Positions 25,804 to 34,461 of a stretch of DNA of 64,000 nucleotides are shown in pieces. The translations under genes were made by a program, and so were the position numbers. Position 1 is the first letter of the stretch. Each line of letters begins with the position of its first letter. This DNA is from G965229605 sp965229605 (GTDB lineage Bacteria; Pseudomonadota; Alphaproteobacteria; CBDDJK01). The notes beneath the pieces were generated by a model, which worked only from the letters and a program-made list of their open reading frames with translations, was not told where the DNA came from and ran no database searches. The stretch covers positions 620,001 through 684,000 of the forward strand of contig OZ245892.1 of NCBI GenBank assembly GCA_965229605.1, written 5' to 3'.

Positions 25804-27018
25804 ATGACGTGCTTTCCCAAATCCTTCACCCAGCAGGAGCCGCTGCCGGGTGAGAGCATTGACCGGGCCTGCGAAATTTTACAATCGGGCCGTCTTCATC
25901 GCTATAATACCGCTGAGGGAGAAATCAGCGAAACCGCCCTTCTTGAACAGGAATATGCTGCCTGGCAAGGAGTCCCCTATTGTCTATGTGTGACATCGGG
26001 CGGGCAGGCGATGCAGATTGCCCTGCGTGCTTTGGGGATAGGGCCGGGCGAAAAGATTTTAACCAATGCCTATACCTTGGCGCCGGTGCCGGGGGCCATT
26101 CATGCGGTTGGCGCACAGCCAGTGCTGGTTGAAATCAATGATGACTGGTGCATTGATACGGACCATCTTTGCCAGCAGGCTGCCAAAAGCGGGGCCAAAT
26201 TTTTGCTTTTGTCGCATATGCGCGGCCATATCGCCGATATGGAGCGGATCATGGATATCTGCGCGGAATACGGTCTGACCCTGATTGAAGATTGCGCCCA
26301 TACGATGGGGGCGAGTTGGTCTGGCAAAAAATCAGGACAACGCAAGAAATCAGGGAATTTTGGCAAGATTGCCTGTTTTTCAACCCAGACCTATAAACAT
26401 CTGAATGCCGGGGAGGGCGGTTTTATAACCACCGAGGACCCGGAATTGGCAGCCCGCTCGATTATTCTTTCTGGCTCTTATATGATGTATGAACGCCATG
26501 GTGCGGCCCCGCCACCAGATCAATTCAAATCAATTCGCTTGCAGGTCCCGAATTGTTCAGCCCGGCTTGATAATCTGCGCTCGGCCATTTTGCGCCCGCA
26601 ATTAAAATATCTTGATGAGAATATTCAACGCTGGAACGAACGTTATCGCGTGCTGGAAGCCGGGTTGCGCACTATTTCAGGTGTGCGCCTGATTGACCGG
26701 CCAGTATCGGAAGAATTTGTTGGCTCCTCCATTCAATTTCATCTTGAAGCTTTTGCGCCCAGCCGGATTCCTGAATTTCTCAAAGCCTGTGCCGGGCGCG
26801 GGATTGATCTGAAATGGTTCGGGGCCAGCGACCCCACCGGATTCACCAGCCGCTATGACAGCTGGCAGTATTTAGAAGACATCCCGCATCTTCCACAAAC
26901 ACAGAAAATTTTATCAACAACCTGCGATATGCGGGTGCCTTTGACCTTTACGCCAGAAGACTGCCAGCATATTACCACCATTATAGACGAAGTTGTTGCG
27001 GCCTTTAAGCAAAGCTGA
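25804..27018 (+). CDS. DegT/DnrJ/EryC1/StrS-family aminotransferase
   Basis: The 404-residue PLP enzyme has the sugar-aminotransferase pattern: CVTSGGQAMQIALRALGI (binding of cofactor phosphate), LIEDCAHTMGASWSGKKSG (Asp that contacts the pyridine ring) and FSTQTYKHLNAGEGGF with the PLP lysine. Family members aminate nucleotide-linked keto-sugars for surface glycans or secondary metabolites. The HMRGHIADMERIM segment is also typical. It lies between coxIV and a small membrane protein gene and may serve the polysaccharide genes at 30-36 kb. Confidence 0.87.
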   Translation: MTCFPKSFTQQEPLPGESIDRACEILQSGRLHRYNTAEGEISETALLEQEYAAWQGVPYCLCVTSGGQAMQIALRALGIGPGEKILTNAYTLAPVPGAIHAVGAQPVLVEINDDWCIDTDHLCQQAAKSGAKFLLLSHMRGHIADMERIMDICAEYGLTLIEDCAHTMGASWSGKKSGQRKKSGNFGKIACFSTQTYKHLNAGEGGFITTEDPELAARSIILSGSYMMYERHGAAPPPDQFKSIRLQVPNCSARLDNLRSAILRPQLKYLDENIQRWNERYRVLEAGLRTISGVRLIDRPVSEEFVGSSIQFHLEAFAPSRIPEFLKACAGRGIDLKWFGASDPTGFTSRYDSWQYLEDIPHLPQTQKILSTTCDMRVPLTFTPEDCQHITTIIDEVVAAFKQS

Positions 27019-27031
27019 TCTTTTCCCCTGA

Positions 27032-27050
27032 TTTATGGGTCCTGACCCTA
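27032..27050 (+). repeat. Start-site palindromic motif, copy 2
   Basis: TTTATGGGTCCTGACCCTA contains the palindrome GGGTC-CT-GACCC. Its ATG (27035) opens the frame of the small membrane protein, encoding MGPDPK. Confidence 0.85.
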
Positions 27051-27079
27051 AAACCACCCTTCACAGAAACAAGAGACAA

Positions 27080-27322
27080 ATGATTGCAAATCTTATGGGT
27101 CCTGACTCTAAAGCAGTTGATCTGGTCAAATGGTTGGCAACCGTTATTCAGCTGATTGGCTATGGGATGACCGGCCTGAATATGGTTCCCTATAATATCT
27201 ATCTTTTCTTCATCGGCATATTTCTATGGTTTGCCGTTGGCGTGATGTGGAAAGATAAAGCGATTATGATCGTTCATATCGGGGCGTTTATCTCGTTGCT
27301 GGTTGGGTATCTTAACGCCTGA
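27080..27322 (+). CDS. Small conserved membrane protein
   Basis: The 80-residue protein has two to three hydrophobic helices (VKWLATVIQLIGYGMTGLN, YNIYLFFIGIFLWFAVGVMW and IMIVHIGAFISLLVGYL). The layout recalls the DUF6552 group of small alphaproteobacterial membrane proteins, but this is a weak recognition and no function is known. Start choice is open: ATG 27035 and ATG 27095 both sit in copies of the repeated motif (MGPDP / MGPDS), while ATG 27080 has AAGAGA shortly before it. The two motif copies, 60 bases apart and in frame, mean the N-terminus was built by the repeat. Confidence 0.65.
   Translation: MIANLMGPDSKAVDLVKWLATVIQLIGYGMTGLNMVPYNIYLFFIGIFLWFAVGVMWKDKAIMIVHIGAFISLLVGYLNA
27093..27110 (+). 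repeat. Start-site palindromic motif, copy 3
   Basis: TTATGGGTCCTGACTCTA differs from copy 2 by one base and lies exactly 60 bases after it, in the same reading frame. Confidence 0.8.
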
Positions 27323-27336
27323 CGTTTCTCCCGAAA

Positions 27337-29946
27337 CTACGCTGCCAACATCAATTCCGCCAACGTCAATTCCGCTTGACCAGACCTGTTGGACAAAGCG
27401 ATTTTTATCACCGCCCCTTCTTTCATCTCCCCTTTCAGCAAAAGGGTTGAAAGCGGGTTTTGGACATGACGCTGAATGGCCCGCTTTAAAGGTCTGGCTC
27501 CATAGACCGGATCATAGCCGATATCCGCCAGAAAATCCTTGGCAGCTTCCTCAATATCAAGCCGCAGGCCAAGCGACTGAAGCCGCTCTTCCAAAACCGC
27601 CAGCTGGATATCAACAATAGAACGCATATGGCTTCGCTCCAACCGCCCAAACAGCAGCACATCATCTATCCGGTTCAAAAACTCGGGCCGAAAAGCCGAA
27701 CGCACGCTGCCCATCACCTTGTCGCGCACAGTCTCACTGGGAGAATCATCAGGCAAAGACGCCAGAAACTCTGCCCCTAAATTGGAAGTCATCACAATCA
27801 GCACATTGCGAAAATCAACCGTCCTTCCTTGGCCATCGGTCAGGCGACCGTCCTCCAGAACCTGCAAAAGTACATTAAAAACATCCGGGTGCGCCTTTTC
27901 GACCTCGTCAAACAACAGCACCTGATAGGGACGACGGCGCACAGCCTCGGTCAAAGCCCCGCCCTCGTCATAGCCGACATAGCCAGGCGGGGCCCCGATC
28001 AAACGCGAAACCGCATGTTTCTCCATATATTCCGACATATCAATCCGAACCATCGCCTGGCTGTCATCAAATAAAAATTGCGCCAGGGCCTTGGTCAGCT
28101 CGGTCTTGCCAACCCCGGTCGGTCCCAGAAACAAAAAAGAACCTATAGGACGCGCCGGATCAGCTATCCCGGCTCTCGCCCGGCGCACCGCCTCGGCAAC
28201 CGCCTGAATCGCCTGGTCCTGCCCAACAACCTGCTGACGCAGCGCATCTTCCATATGTAAAAGCCGCGCACGCTCGCCCTCCAGCATCTTGTCAACCGGA
28301 ATCCCCGTCCAGCGCGACACAATCGCCGCTATATCCTCCGCACTCACCGACTCACCAGAAGACCCCCCGGACAGGCTGTCAGAAGGATCAGCTTCCGCCT
28401 CGCTCAAGGCCTTCTCAAGCCCCGGAATCAAGCCGTAGGCAATCTCTCCCGCCTTCTCAAACTGCCCCTCCCGCTGGGCCTGCTCCAAGTCACGGCGGGC
28501 CTCCTCCAGCTTTTCCTTCACTTGCTGAACATCCTGCTGCCGCGCCTTCGAAGCCATCCAGGCCGCAGTCTGCGTCGCCGCCTTTTCCTCCAGTTGTGAA
28601 AGCTCGGCCTCCAGCTTGCCCAGCCGGTCTTTCGAAGCCGAATCCTTTTCCTTGCGCAGGGCCTCACGCTCTATCTTCAACTGGATAATCCGCCGGTCCA
28701 TCTCGTCCAATGCCTCCGGCTTGGAATCAATCGCCATGCGTAAACGGCTCGCAGCCTCGTCAACCAGATCAATCGCCTTGTCCGGTAAAAAACGATCCGT
28801 AATATAACGTTTCGACAGATTTGCCGCAGAAACCAACGCACTGTCAGAAATCGTCAACCCATGATGAAGCTCATATTTTTCCTTCAAACCGCGCAAGATA
28901 GAAACCGTATCCAGCACCGTTGGCTCCCCCACATAAACCGACTGAAAACGCCGGGCCAGTGCCGCATCCTTTTCAACATGCTTTCGATATTCATCCAAAG
29001 TGGTCGCGCCCAGACAATGCAAGGCTCCACGCGCTAAAGCAGGCTTCAGCATATTGGACGCATCCATCGCTCCATCCGCCTTGCCAGCCCCGACCAGATT
29101 ATGCATCTCGTCAATAAACAGGATAATCCGTCCGGCCTCGGCCTCTATTTCAGACAAAACAGCCTTCAATCGCTCCTCAAACTCCCCGCGATATTTAGCC
29201 CCAGCAATCAAAGCCGCCAGATCAAGGGCCAGAAGCTTCTTGTCCTTTAACGCCTCCGGCACATCGCCATTGACAATCCGCAAAGCCAAACCCTCAGCAA
29301 TCGCCGTCTTGCCAACCCCGGGCTCCCCAATCATCACCGGATTATTCTTGGTCCGCCGGGCAAGGACCTGAATCGCCCGCCTGATCTCTTCATCGCGACC
29401 AATCACCGGGTCCAGCTTTCCTGCCCGTGCCTGCTCGGTTAAATCGCGCGCATATTTATTCAGCGCATCATATCCCTGCTCGGCCCCGGCATGATCAACC
29501 GTGCGGCCCTTGCGCAAGACCTTGATCGCTTCGCGCAAAGATGCAGGCGTTACCCCTGCGGCTTTAAGGGCATCCGCCGCCGCGCCTTTCTCCTCTGTCA
29601 GGGCCAGAAGCAGGGTTTCTGCCGCAACAAACTGATCGCCCAGTTCTTTGGCCAGGGCCTCGGCCTTATCCAGAAATCGCACAAAAGCAGGCTCCATGCG
29701 CAAAGACTGCGCCCCTGTGCCTTCAACCTTGGGAATTTTCGCCAGTGACCGGGTGACTTGTGTAGCCGCAATCTGTGCTTGCCCGCCCGCAGAACGGACA
29801 AGATTGGCCGCCATACCCTCTTCATCATCAAGCAGGGCCTTCAAAAGATGAATCGTTGAAAGCTGCTGATGCGACTCACGCACGGCAATGGTTTGGGCAG
29901 CCTGCAAAAACCCCTGGCTGCGCTGGGTAAATTTCTCAATATTCAT
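27337..29946 (-). CDS. clpB: ATP-dependent chaperone ClpB
   Basis: The 869-residue protein is the ClpB disaggregase, which works with DnaK to rescue aggregated proteins after heat stress. It has the N-terminal Clp domain (SQGFLQAAQTIAV...), NBD1 with Walker A GEPGVGKTAIAEG near 206, the coiled-coil middle domain (about 410-530), and NBD2 with Walker A LGPTGVGKTELTKAL near 605 and GAPPGYVGYDEGG. The IGF/L loop of ClpA/ClpX is absent, as expected for ClpB. A sigma-32 promoter lies 120-147 bases upstream of the ATG. Confidence 0.97.
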   Translation of the reverse strand: MNIEKFTQRSQGFLQAAQTIAVRESHQQLSTIHLLKALLDDEEGMAANLVRSAGGQAQIAATQVTRSLAKIPKVEGTGAQSLRMEPAFVRFLDKAEALAKELGDQFVAAETLLLALTEEKGAAADALKAAGVTPASLREAIKVLRKGRTVDHAGAEQGYDALNKYARDLTEQARAGKLDPVIGRDEEIRRAIQVLARRTKNNPVMIGEPGVGKTAIAEGLALRIVNGDVPEALKDKKLLALDLAALIAGAKYRGEFEERLKAVLSEIEAEAGRIILFIDEMHNLVGAGKADGAMDASNMLKPALARGALHCLGATTLDEYRKHVEKDAALARRFQSVYVGEPTVLDTVSILRGLKEKYELHHGLTISDSALVSAANLSKRYITDRFLPDKAIDLVDEAASRLRMAIDSKPEALDEMDRRIIQLKIEREALRKEKDSASKDRLGKLEAELSQLEEKAATQTAAWMASKARQQDVQQVKEKLEEARRDLEQAQREGQFEKAGEIAYGLIPGLEKALSEAEADPSDSLSGGSSGESVSAEDIAAIVSRWTGIPVDKMLEGERARLLHMEDALRQQVVGQDQAIQAVAEAVRRARAGIADPARPIGSFLFLGPTGVGKTELTKALAQFLFDDSQAMVRIDMSEYMEKHAVSRLIGAPPGYVGYDEGGALTEAVRRRPYQVLLFDEVEKAHPDVFNVLLQVLEDGRLTDGQGRTVDFRNVLIVMTSNLGAEFLASLPDDSPSETVRDKVMGSVRSAFRPEFLNRIDDVLLFGRLERSHMRSIVDIQLAVLEERLQSLGLRLDIEEAAKDFLADIGYDPVYGARPLKRAIQRHVQNPLSTLLLKGEMKEGAVIKIALSNRSGQAELTLAELMLAA

Positions 29947-30065
29947 CGTTCAACCCCTTTGCTCCTCCCACTTTGTGGCAAGGATGCCAGCCGCTTTGCG
30001 GCAAGCACGAATAGAGTTAACATCACAGCGAAAACCCGAAGCATTTTCGCACTTTTACGGTTTTC

Positions 30066-30093
30066 ATATAAGATATCATATGCCGGATTCAAG
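30066..30093 (-). promoter_or_regulatory. clpB: Sigma-32 (RpoH) promoter of clpB
   Basis: On the minus strand CTTG (30093-30090), 17 bases, then CTTATAT (30072-30066) match the alphaproteobacterial RpoH consensus CTTG-N17/18-CYTATNT exactly. A transcript would start near 30059, giving a leader of about 113 bases. This fits heat control of clpB. Confidence 0.85.
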
Positions 30094-30166
30094 GGGACCA
30101 GATTGAAGGCCCTCTTTGTCCGGCGGCGATTCCAGAATCTTTATGCCCATCATTGAAGATAAGCCC

Positions 30167-30196
30167 TTGATCTGATATGAAGGTTTTCCCTATATC
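30167..30196 (+). promoter_or_regulatory. Candidate promoter of the TPP enzyme gene
   Basis: TTGATC (30167-30172) and TATATC (30191-30196) are spaced by 18 bases, about 67 bases before the GTG start. With the clpB promoter, this accounts for the 316-base divergent gap. Confidence 0.4.
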
Positions 30197-30262
30197 CAGA
30201 ACGGATACCTGATATTATATATTCGCCAGAAACGGCTGAAATAAAAGTAAAGGAGCAAGCCT

Positions 30263-31987
30263 GTGACGGCTGATCTTGTCACCTATGCTGATCTTGTCGC
30301 CGAAGCTATTGTCGAGCGACAACAAAAACGGGTCTATCTTTTTCCAGGCGGGACCATCGCCCCGGTTATTGAAGCTCTTGATCGGCGAAAAATGCCCTTG
30401 ATTGTAACACGCCACGAACAAGGGGCTGGCTATGCCGCTCTGGCAGAAGCCCGTTTGCTTGGAAAAGCACAGGCGGTTCTTGTTTCCTCTGGTCCAGGGG
30501 TGACCAATATCGTGACGCCGGTGGCTGATGCCTGGTGCGATTCGATTCCATTAGTGATTATGACCGGGCAGGTCGGGGTTGCCGATATGCGCCGCGACCC
30601 TGAACATCGTCAAAAAGGCTTTCAGGAAATTGACACGGCAGGCCTTTTTGCGCCAATCAGCAAAGCTGTTCTGGTAGCGCGGGACCCGACACAACTGCCT
30701 GAAATGCTCGATAAAGCCTTTTCTCTGGCCGAATCCGGGCGCATGGGGCCGGTGGTTCTTGATCTTCCCATGTCCACCCAACGTGCGCCGCTGCCAGACG
30801 GTTTTGCGCCTTCTACTGTCTCAAGGACTCACAATACAGTCAAGCCTGCGCCCTCAACCGTGAGTGATTTTGCGCAGGAGGTCTCGAACACTCTGCTTGC
30901 AGCCCGCCGCCCCATCCTGCTGATCGGAAACGGCGCAGCGCAGGCACAAAATCTGGTGCGTGATCTCTATCAGGATATGCCGATGCCCTATAGCCAGTCC
31001 TTACCGGCTCTGGGTATTTTGCCAACCAACGCGCCAGATAGTCTCGGATATCATGGTCATACGGGCAATCAGGCTGCCGGGCTTGCCATTCAGCAAAGTG
31101 ATTTTTGCCTGGTTTTGGGCTCACGGCTGGATTTGCGCCAGACCGGCACTGAAACCGATCAATTTGCCCCGCAGGCAAAGATTTTTCGTATCGAGGTCGA
31201 TCCGGTTGAAATTCAGGAACGACGTATCACGAAAGGCAAAATTTTAGAAGCTGACTTGCGTGACTTCCTGCCTGTTCTGTTGGCACAGCTTCAAAGCCAT
31301 GACCGTAAAGCATTGCAAACTCAGCTTGACCCATGGCGCACCCGGATAATGGGTTGGAAAGCTGGACATATTCTCCCCATTGGACCTGATGATCAATTAA
31401 CCGTGCAACGCATCGTGGCTTCTATTGATCAGCACACCCAAAACCAATCCGTCACATTGGTGACAGGGGTTGGTTCACACCAGCAATGGGCCGCCCGCCA
31501 TTTCAGCTTTGACAATCCAACCCGCCAGTTTTTGACTTCGGCCGGGCTGGGGGCGATGGGATATGACCTGCCCGCAGCCATCGGTGCTGCCTTTGCTGAT
31601 CCTGAGCGCTTGATTGTCTGTATTGTCGGGGATGGCTCTATTCAGATGAATCTTCAAGAGTTGGCGACCATCGGGGAGCATCAGCTGAATATCAAAATCT
31701 TCTGCGTTGATAACAAACGACACGGGATTGTATCTCAATTCCAAAAACTCAACTGGCAGGATGACCCTGCTTGTGGAGACAAGAAAAATCCCGACTTTGC
31801 CAAAATTGCTGAAGCCTGCGGGCTGAAAGGGGCGGTTTTGTCTCAGCCCGACCAGCTACAAACTGTGATCACAAAGGCTTTATCTCATGAAGGTCCGGTT
31901 CTCGTCCATGCCCATGTTGACCCTGGTCAGGATATCTCGCCTATGCTGCTGCCAACCCAGACACTTGATCAAATGTATCATATCTAA
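30263..31987 (+). CDS. Acetolactate synthase-like TPP-dependent enzyme
   Basis: The 574-residue protein has the three-domain TPP enzyme layout of acetolactate synthase large subunits: the catalytic Glu in TRHEQGAGYAALAEAR near 52, SSGPGVTNIVTP, a central domain (about 200-330), and the TPP-Mg motif IVGDGSIQMNLQELATIGEHQ near 456. It starts with GTG behind AAAGGAG. A regulatory IlvH-like subunit gene does not follow; instead it leads into nucleotide-sugar genes, so a role in making a sugar or acyl precursor for the polysaccharide is as likely as branched-chain amino-acid synthesis. Confidence 0.8.
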   Translation: MTADLVTYADLVAEAIVERQQKRVYLFPGGTIAPVIEALDRRKMPLIVTRHEQGAGYAALAEARLLGKAQAVLVSSGPGVTNIVTPVADAWCDSIPLVIMTGQVGVADMRRDPEHRQKGFQEIDTAGLFAPISKAVLVARDPTQLPEMLDKAFSLAESGRMGPVVLDLPMSTQRAPLPDGFAPSTVSRTHNTVKPAPSTVSDFAQEVSNTLLAARRPILLIGNGAAQAQNLVRDLYQDMPMPYSQSLPALGILPTNAPDSLGYHGHTGNQAAGLAIQQSDFCLVLGSRLDLRQTGTETDQFAPQAKIFRIEVDPVEIQERRITKGKILEADLRDFLPVLLAQLQSHDRKALQTQLDPWRTRIMGWKAGHILPIGPDDQLTVQRIVASIDQHTQNQSVTLVTGVGSHQQWAARHFSFDNPTRQFLTSAGLGAMGYDLPAAIGAAFADPERLIVCIVGDGSIQMNLQELATIGEHQLNIKIFCVDNKRHGIVSQFQKLNWQDDPACGDKKNPDFAKIAEACGLKGAVLSQPDQLQTVITKALSHEGPVLVHAHVDPGQDISPMLLPTQTLDQMYHI

Positions 31988-32020
31988 ACCCTGATTTACT
32001 GATATTTTACGGTGCTTTTT

Positions 32021-33298
32021 ATGATTGATCAGAATGATATCAAAATAGCGGTGATCGGGCTTGGATATGTCGGCCTGCCTCTGGCAGCTGCCTTTGGTAA
32101 AATCTATCCAGTTCTTGGCTTTGATGTCAGTGAATCCCGGATTACAGAGCTACAGGCTGGCACTGACAAGACATGCGAGCTTGATGCGGCAGAGCTAAAA
32201 ACCAGCCTCTATTTGGAATATAGCAATGATCCAGACGATCTGAGCGATTGCACGATTTATATTGTAACCGTGCCAACCCCGGTTGATGATCATAAAAACC
32301 CTGACTTATCCCCGTTACGCAAAGCGTCTGAAACCATCGGGAAATATCTGCAACCGGGGAATATCGTCATTTATGAATCAACGGTTTACCCCGGTGCGAC
32401 CGAGGAAGAATGTGTGCCTGTTCTGGAGAAACAATCTGGTCTTCTTTGCAATAAAGGTTTTTTTGTTGGCTATTCACCAGAGCGCATTAATCCGGGGGAT
32501 AAAGTTCACCGGCTTTCTGATATCCGCAAGGTTACTTCAGGCTCGACCGAGGTTGCTGCTGACTTCATTGATCGCCTTTATGCTACAATTATCACGGCAG
32601 GGACGTATAAAGCGGCGACCATCAAGACCGCCGAAGCTGCCAAGGTCATTGAAAATACCCAACGGGATTTGAATATTGCCCTGATCAACGAATTGGCGAT
32701 CATTTTCAATAAAATGGGCCTTGATACCGAAGAAGTGCTTTTGGCGGCAGGGACCAAATGGAACTTTTTACCCTTTCGGCCCGGGCTGGTGGGCGGTCAT
32801 TGTATCGGGGTTGACCCGTATTATCTGACCTATAAAGCTGAAGCCATTGGCCATCACCCTGAAATTATACTGGCGGGTCGCCGTCTTAATGACCAGATGG
32901 GAAGCTATGTTGCCAGCCAATGTATCAAGGCTATGCTCAAGAAAGATATTGCTGTTAGTAAAAGCCGTATTTTGGTTATGGGTCTGACATTTAAAGAAAA
33001 TTGCCCTGACTTGCGCAACACGCGTGTTGTTGATGTCGTCACGGAGTTACAAGACTATGGATGCCAGGTTGACTGCTATGATCCGGTCGCCAGCGCAACG
33101 GTGGCAAAAGAACTTTATGGCCTTGCGCTGATTAAAGAACCGCAAGCGCAGGCTTACGATGGTATTATTATCGCTGTAGCGCACGCCGAATTTGCCAGAA
33201 TGGGCAGCGCGCAGATTCGCAGCTATGGCAAAGCCCGGCATATATTTTATGATCTGAAACATCTCTTTTCCAAAGATGAAAGCGATTTGCGCCTTTGA
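32021..33298 (+). CDS. Nucleotide-sugar dehydrogenase, Vi-type (TviB/WbpO-like)
   Basis: The 425-residue enzyme oxidises a UDP-hexose (likely UDP-N-acetyl-hexosamine) to the uronic acid with NAD. The NAD motif AVIGLGYVGLPLAAAFGK is near 10-27, TVPTPVDDHKNPDLSPL follows, and the catalytic Cys is in VGGHCIGVDPYYLTYKAE near 263. KTAEAAKVIENTQRDLNIAL is the dimer helix. ATG 32021 is used; an in-frame GTG lies three codons earlier. Its stop overlaps the TTG start of the following glycosyltransferase by 4 bases. Confidence 0.9.
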   Translation: MIDQNDIKIAVIGLGYVGLPLAAAFGKIYPVLGFDVSESRITELQAGTDKTCELDAAELKTSLYLEYSNDPDDLSDCTIYIVTVPTPVDDHKNPDLSPLRKASETIGKYLQPGNIVIYESTVYPGATEEECVPVLEKQSGLLCNKGFFVGYSPERINPGDKVHRLSDIRKVTSGSTEVAADFIDRLYATIITAGTYKAATIKTAEAAKVIENTQRDLNIALINELAIIFNKMGLDTEEVLLAAGTKWNFLPFRPGLVGGHCIGVDPYYLTYKAEAIGHHPEIILAGRRLNDQMGSYVASQCIKAMLKKDIAVSKSRILVMGLTFKENCPDLRNTRVVDVVTELQDYGCQVDCYDPVASATVAKELYGLALIKEPQAQAYDGIIIAVAHAEFARMGSAQIRSYGKARHIFYDLKHLFSKDESDLRL

Positions 33299-34431
33299 GT
33301 CCCAAGCGTTTTTTAATTCTTGGCAATCAGGCCCTGTCTTTATCAAGATTTCGCGGGGCCCTGTTGAAAGATATTCAGGCCCTTGGCTATGATATCCATG
33401 CGGTTGCCCCGGATTTTGACGATAACCCTGCGCAGAAAAATTTCTTTGAAGAAAATAATATAACGATCCATCAAGTTGCTTTTAGCCGCTCTGGTCTTGG
33501 TCTGTTTGACAATTTATGGATGATGCTGAAACTATGGCGATTGATGCGCCAAATAAACCCTGACTATTTTCTGGGCTATACGGTAAAGCCGGTTATATGG
33601 GGCAGTTTAGCCGCCTTTCTTGCAGGGGTGCCAAAGTGTTTTTGCCTTATAACTGGTCTGGGCTATGCCTTTACTGGCGAGCTCTCAGGAAAACGATGGT
33701 GGATTTCAAAAGCTGTGCGGTTTTTGTATCGGGTGGCTTTGAAAAAGGCACATAAAGTCTTTTTTCAAAACCCGGATGACCAAGCTTTATTTCGGGATTC
33801 AAACATCCTGCCGAGTTCTGTTCCTTCATGCATTGTCAATGGCTCTGGTGTTGATTTAGCCTATTATAAGCCAACCCCTCTGCCGAGTTTTCCGCTGCGC
33901 TTTTTAATGGCGGCGCGTTTGCTGGGGGATAAGGGTATACGCGAATATGCTCAATCTGCCCTGCTTGTCCGGGAGCAAGCCCCTGACATAACATTTCACC
34001 TTATTGGTGGCCTGGATGCTGATAATCCTGATGGAATAAGCCGCGAGGAGGTTGATTCATGGGTGCAGCAAGGGGCAATTATATGGCATGGCAATGTTGA
34101 GGATGTGCGCCCTTTCATTTCTGAGTGTCATGTTTTTGTGCTGCCAAGTTATCGTGAAGGAACCCCGCGTGCGGTGCTGGAGGCCATGGCGATGGCCCGG
34201 CCGATTATTACAACTGATGTGCCGGGATGTCGGGAAACAGTTGTGCATGGGGAAAATGGCTGGCTCATCCCTCCGCAGTCTGTTGAGGGTCTGGTTACGG
34301 CTTGCCGGGAATGTTACAACGCACCTGATAATCTGCTAGAAATGGGACAAGCGTCATTAGAGATGGCGCAAAGCAAATATGCTGTCCATCTTGTTAATGA
34401 ATTTATGATCCGGGAAATGGGGCTTTCTTAA
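33295..34431 (+). CDS. Glycosyltransferase family 4 protein
   Basis: The 378-residue protein is a GT-B fold transferase of family 4: the N-terminal half begins RFLILGNQALSLSRFRGAL, the C-terminal half has FLMAARLLGDKGIREYAQSA, HVFVLPSYREGTPRAVLEAM and ITTDVPGCRETVVHGENGWL, the retaining E-x7-E signature region. It resembles transferases that add N-acetylgalactosamine-type sugars to undecaprenyl-linked glycans. The start is TTG at 33295, coupled to the dehydrogenase stop (TTGA). It belongs to the surface polysaccharide unit with asnB 30 bases downstream. Confidence 0.87.
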   Translation: MSPKRFLILGNQALSLSRFRGALLKDIQALGYDIHAVAPDFDDNPAQKNFFEENNITIHQVAFSRSGLGLFDNLWMMLKLWRLMRQINPDYFLGYTVKPVIWGSLAAFLAGVPKCFCLITGLGYAFTGELSGKRWWISKAVRFLYRVALKKAHKVFFQNPDDQALFRDSNILPSSVPSCIVNGSGVDLAYYKPTPLPSFPLRFLMAARLLGDKGIREYAQSALLVREQAPDITFHLIGGLDADNPDGISREEVDSWVQQGAIIWHGNVEDVRPFISECHVFVLPSYREGTPRAVLEAMAMARPIITTDVPGCRETVVHGENGWLIPPQSVEGLVTACRECYNAPDNLLEMGQASLEMAQSKYAVHLVNEFMIREMGLS

Positions 34432-34461
34432 AAGCAAACTGCTTTAAAAGGAATAAAGACG

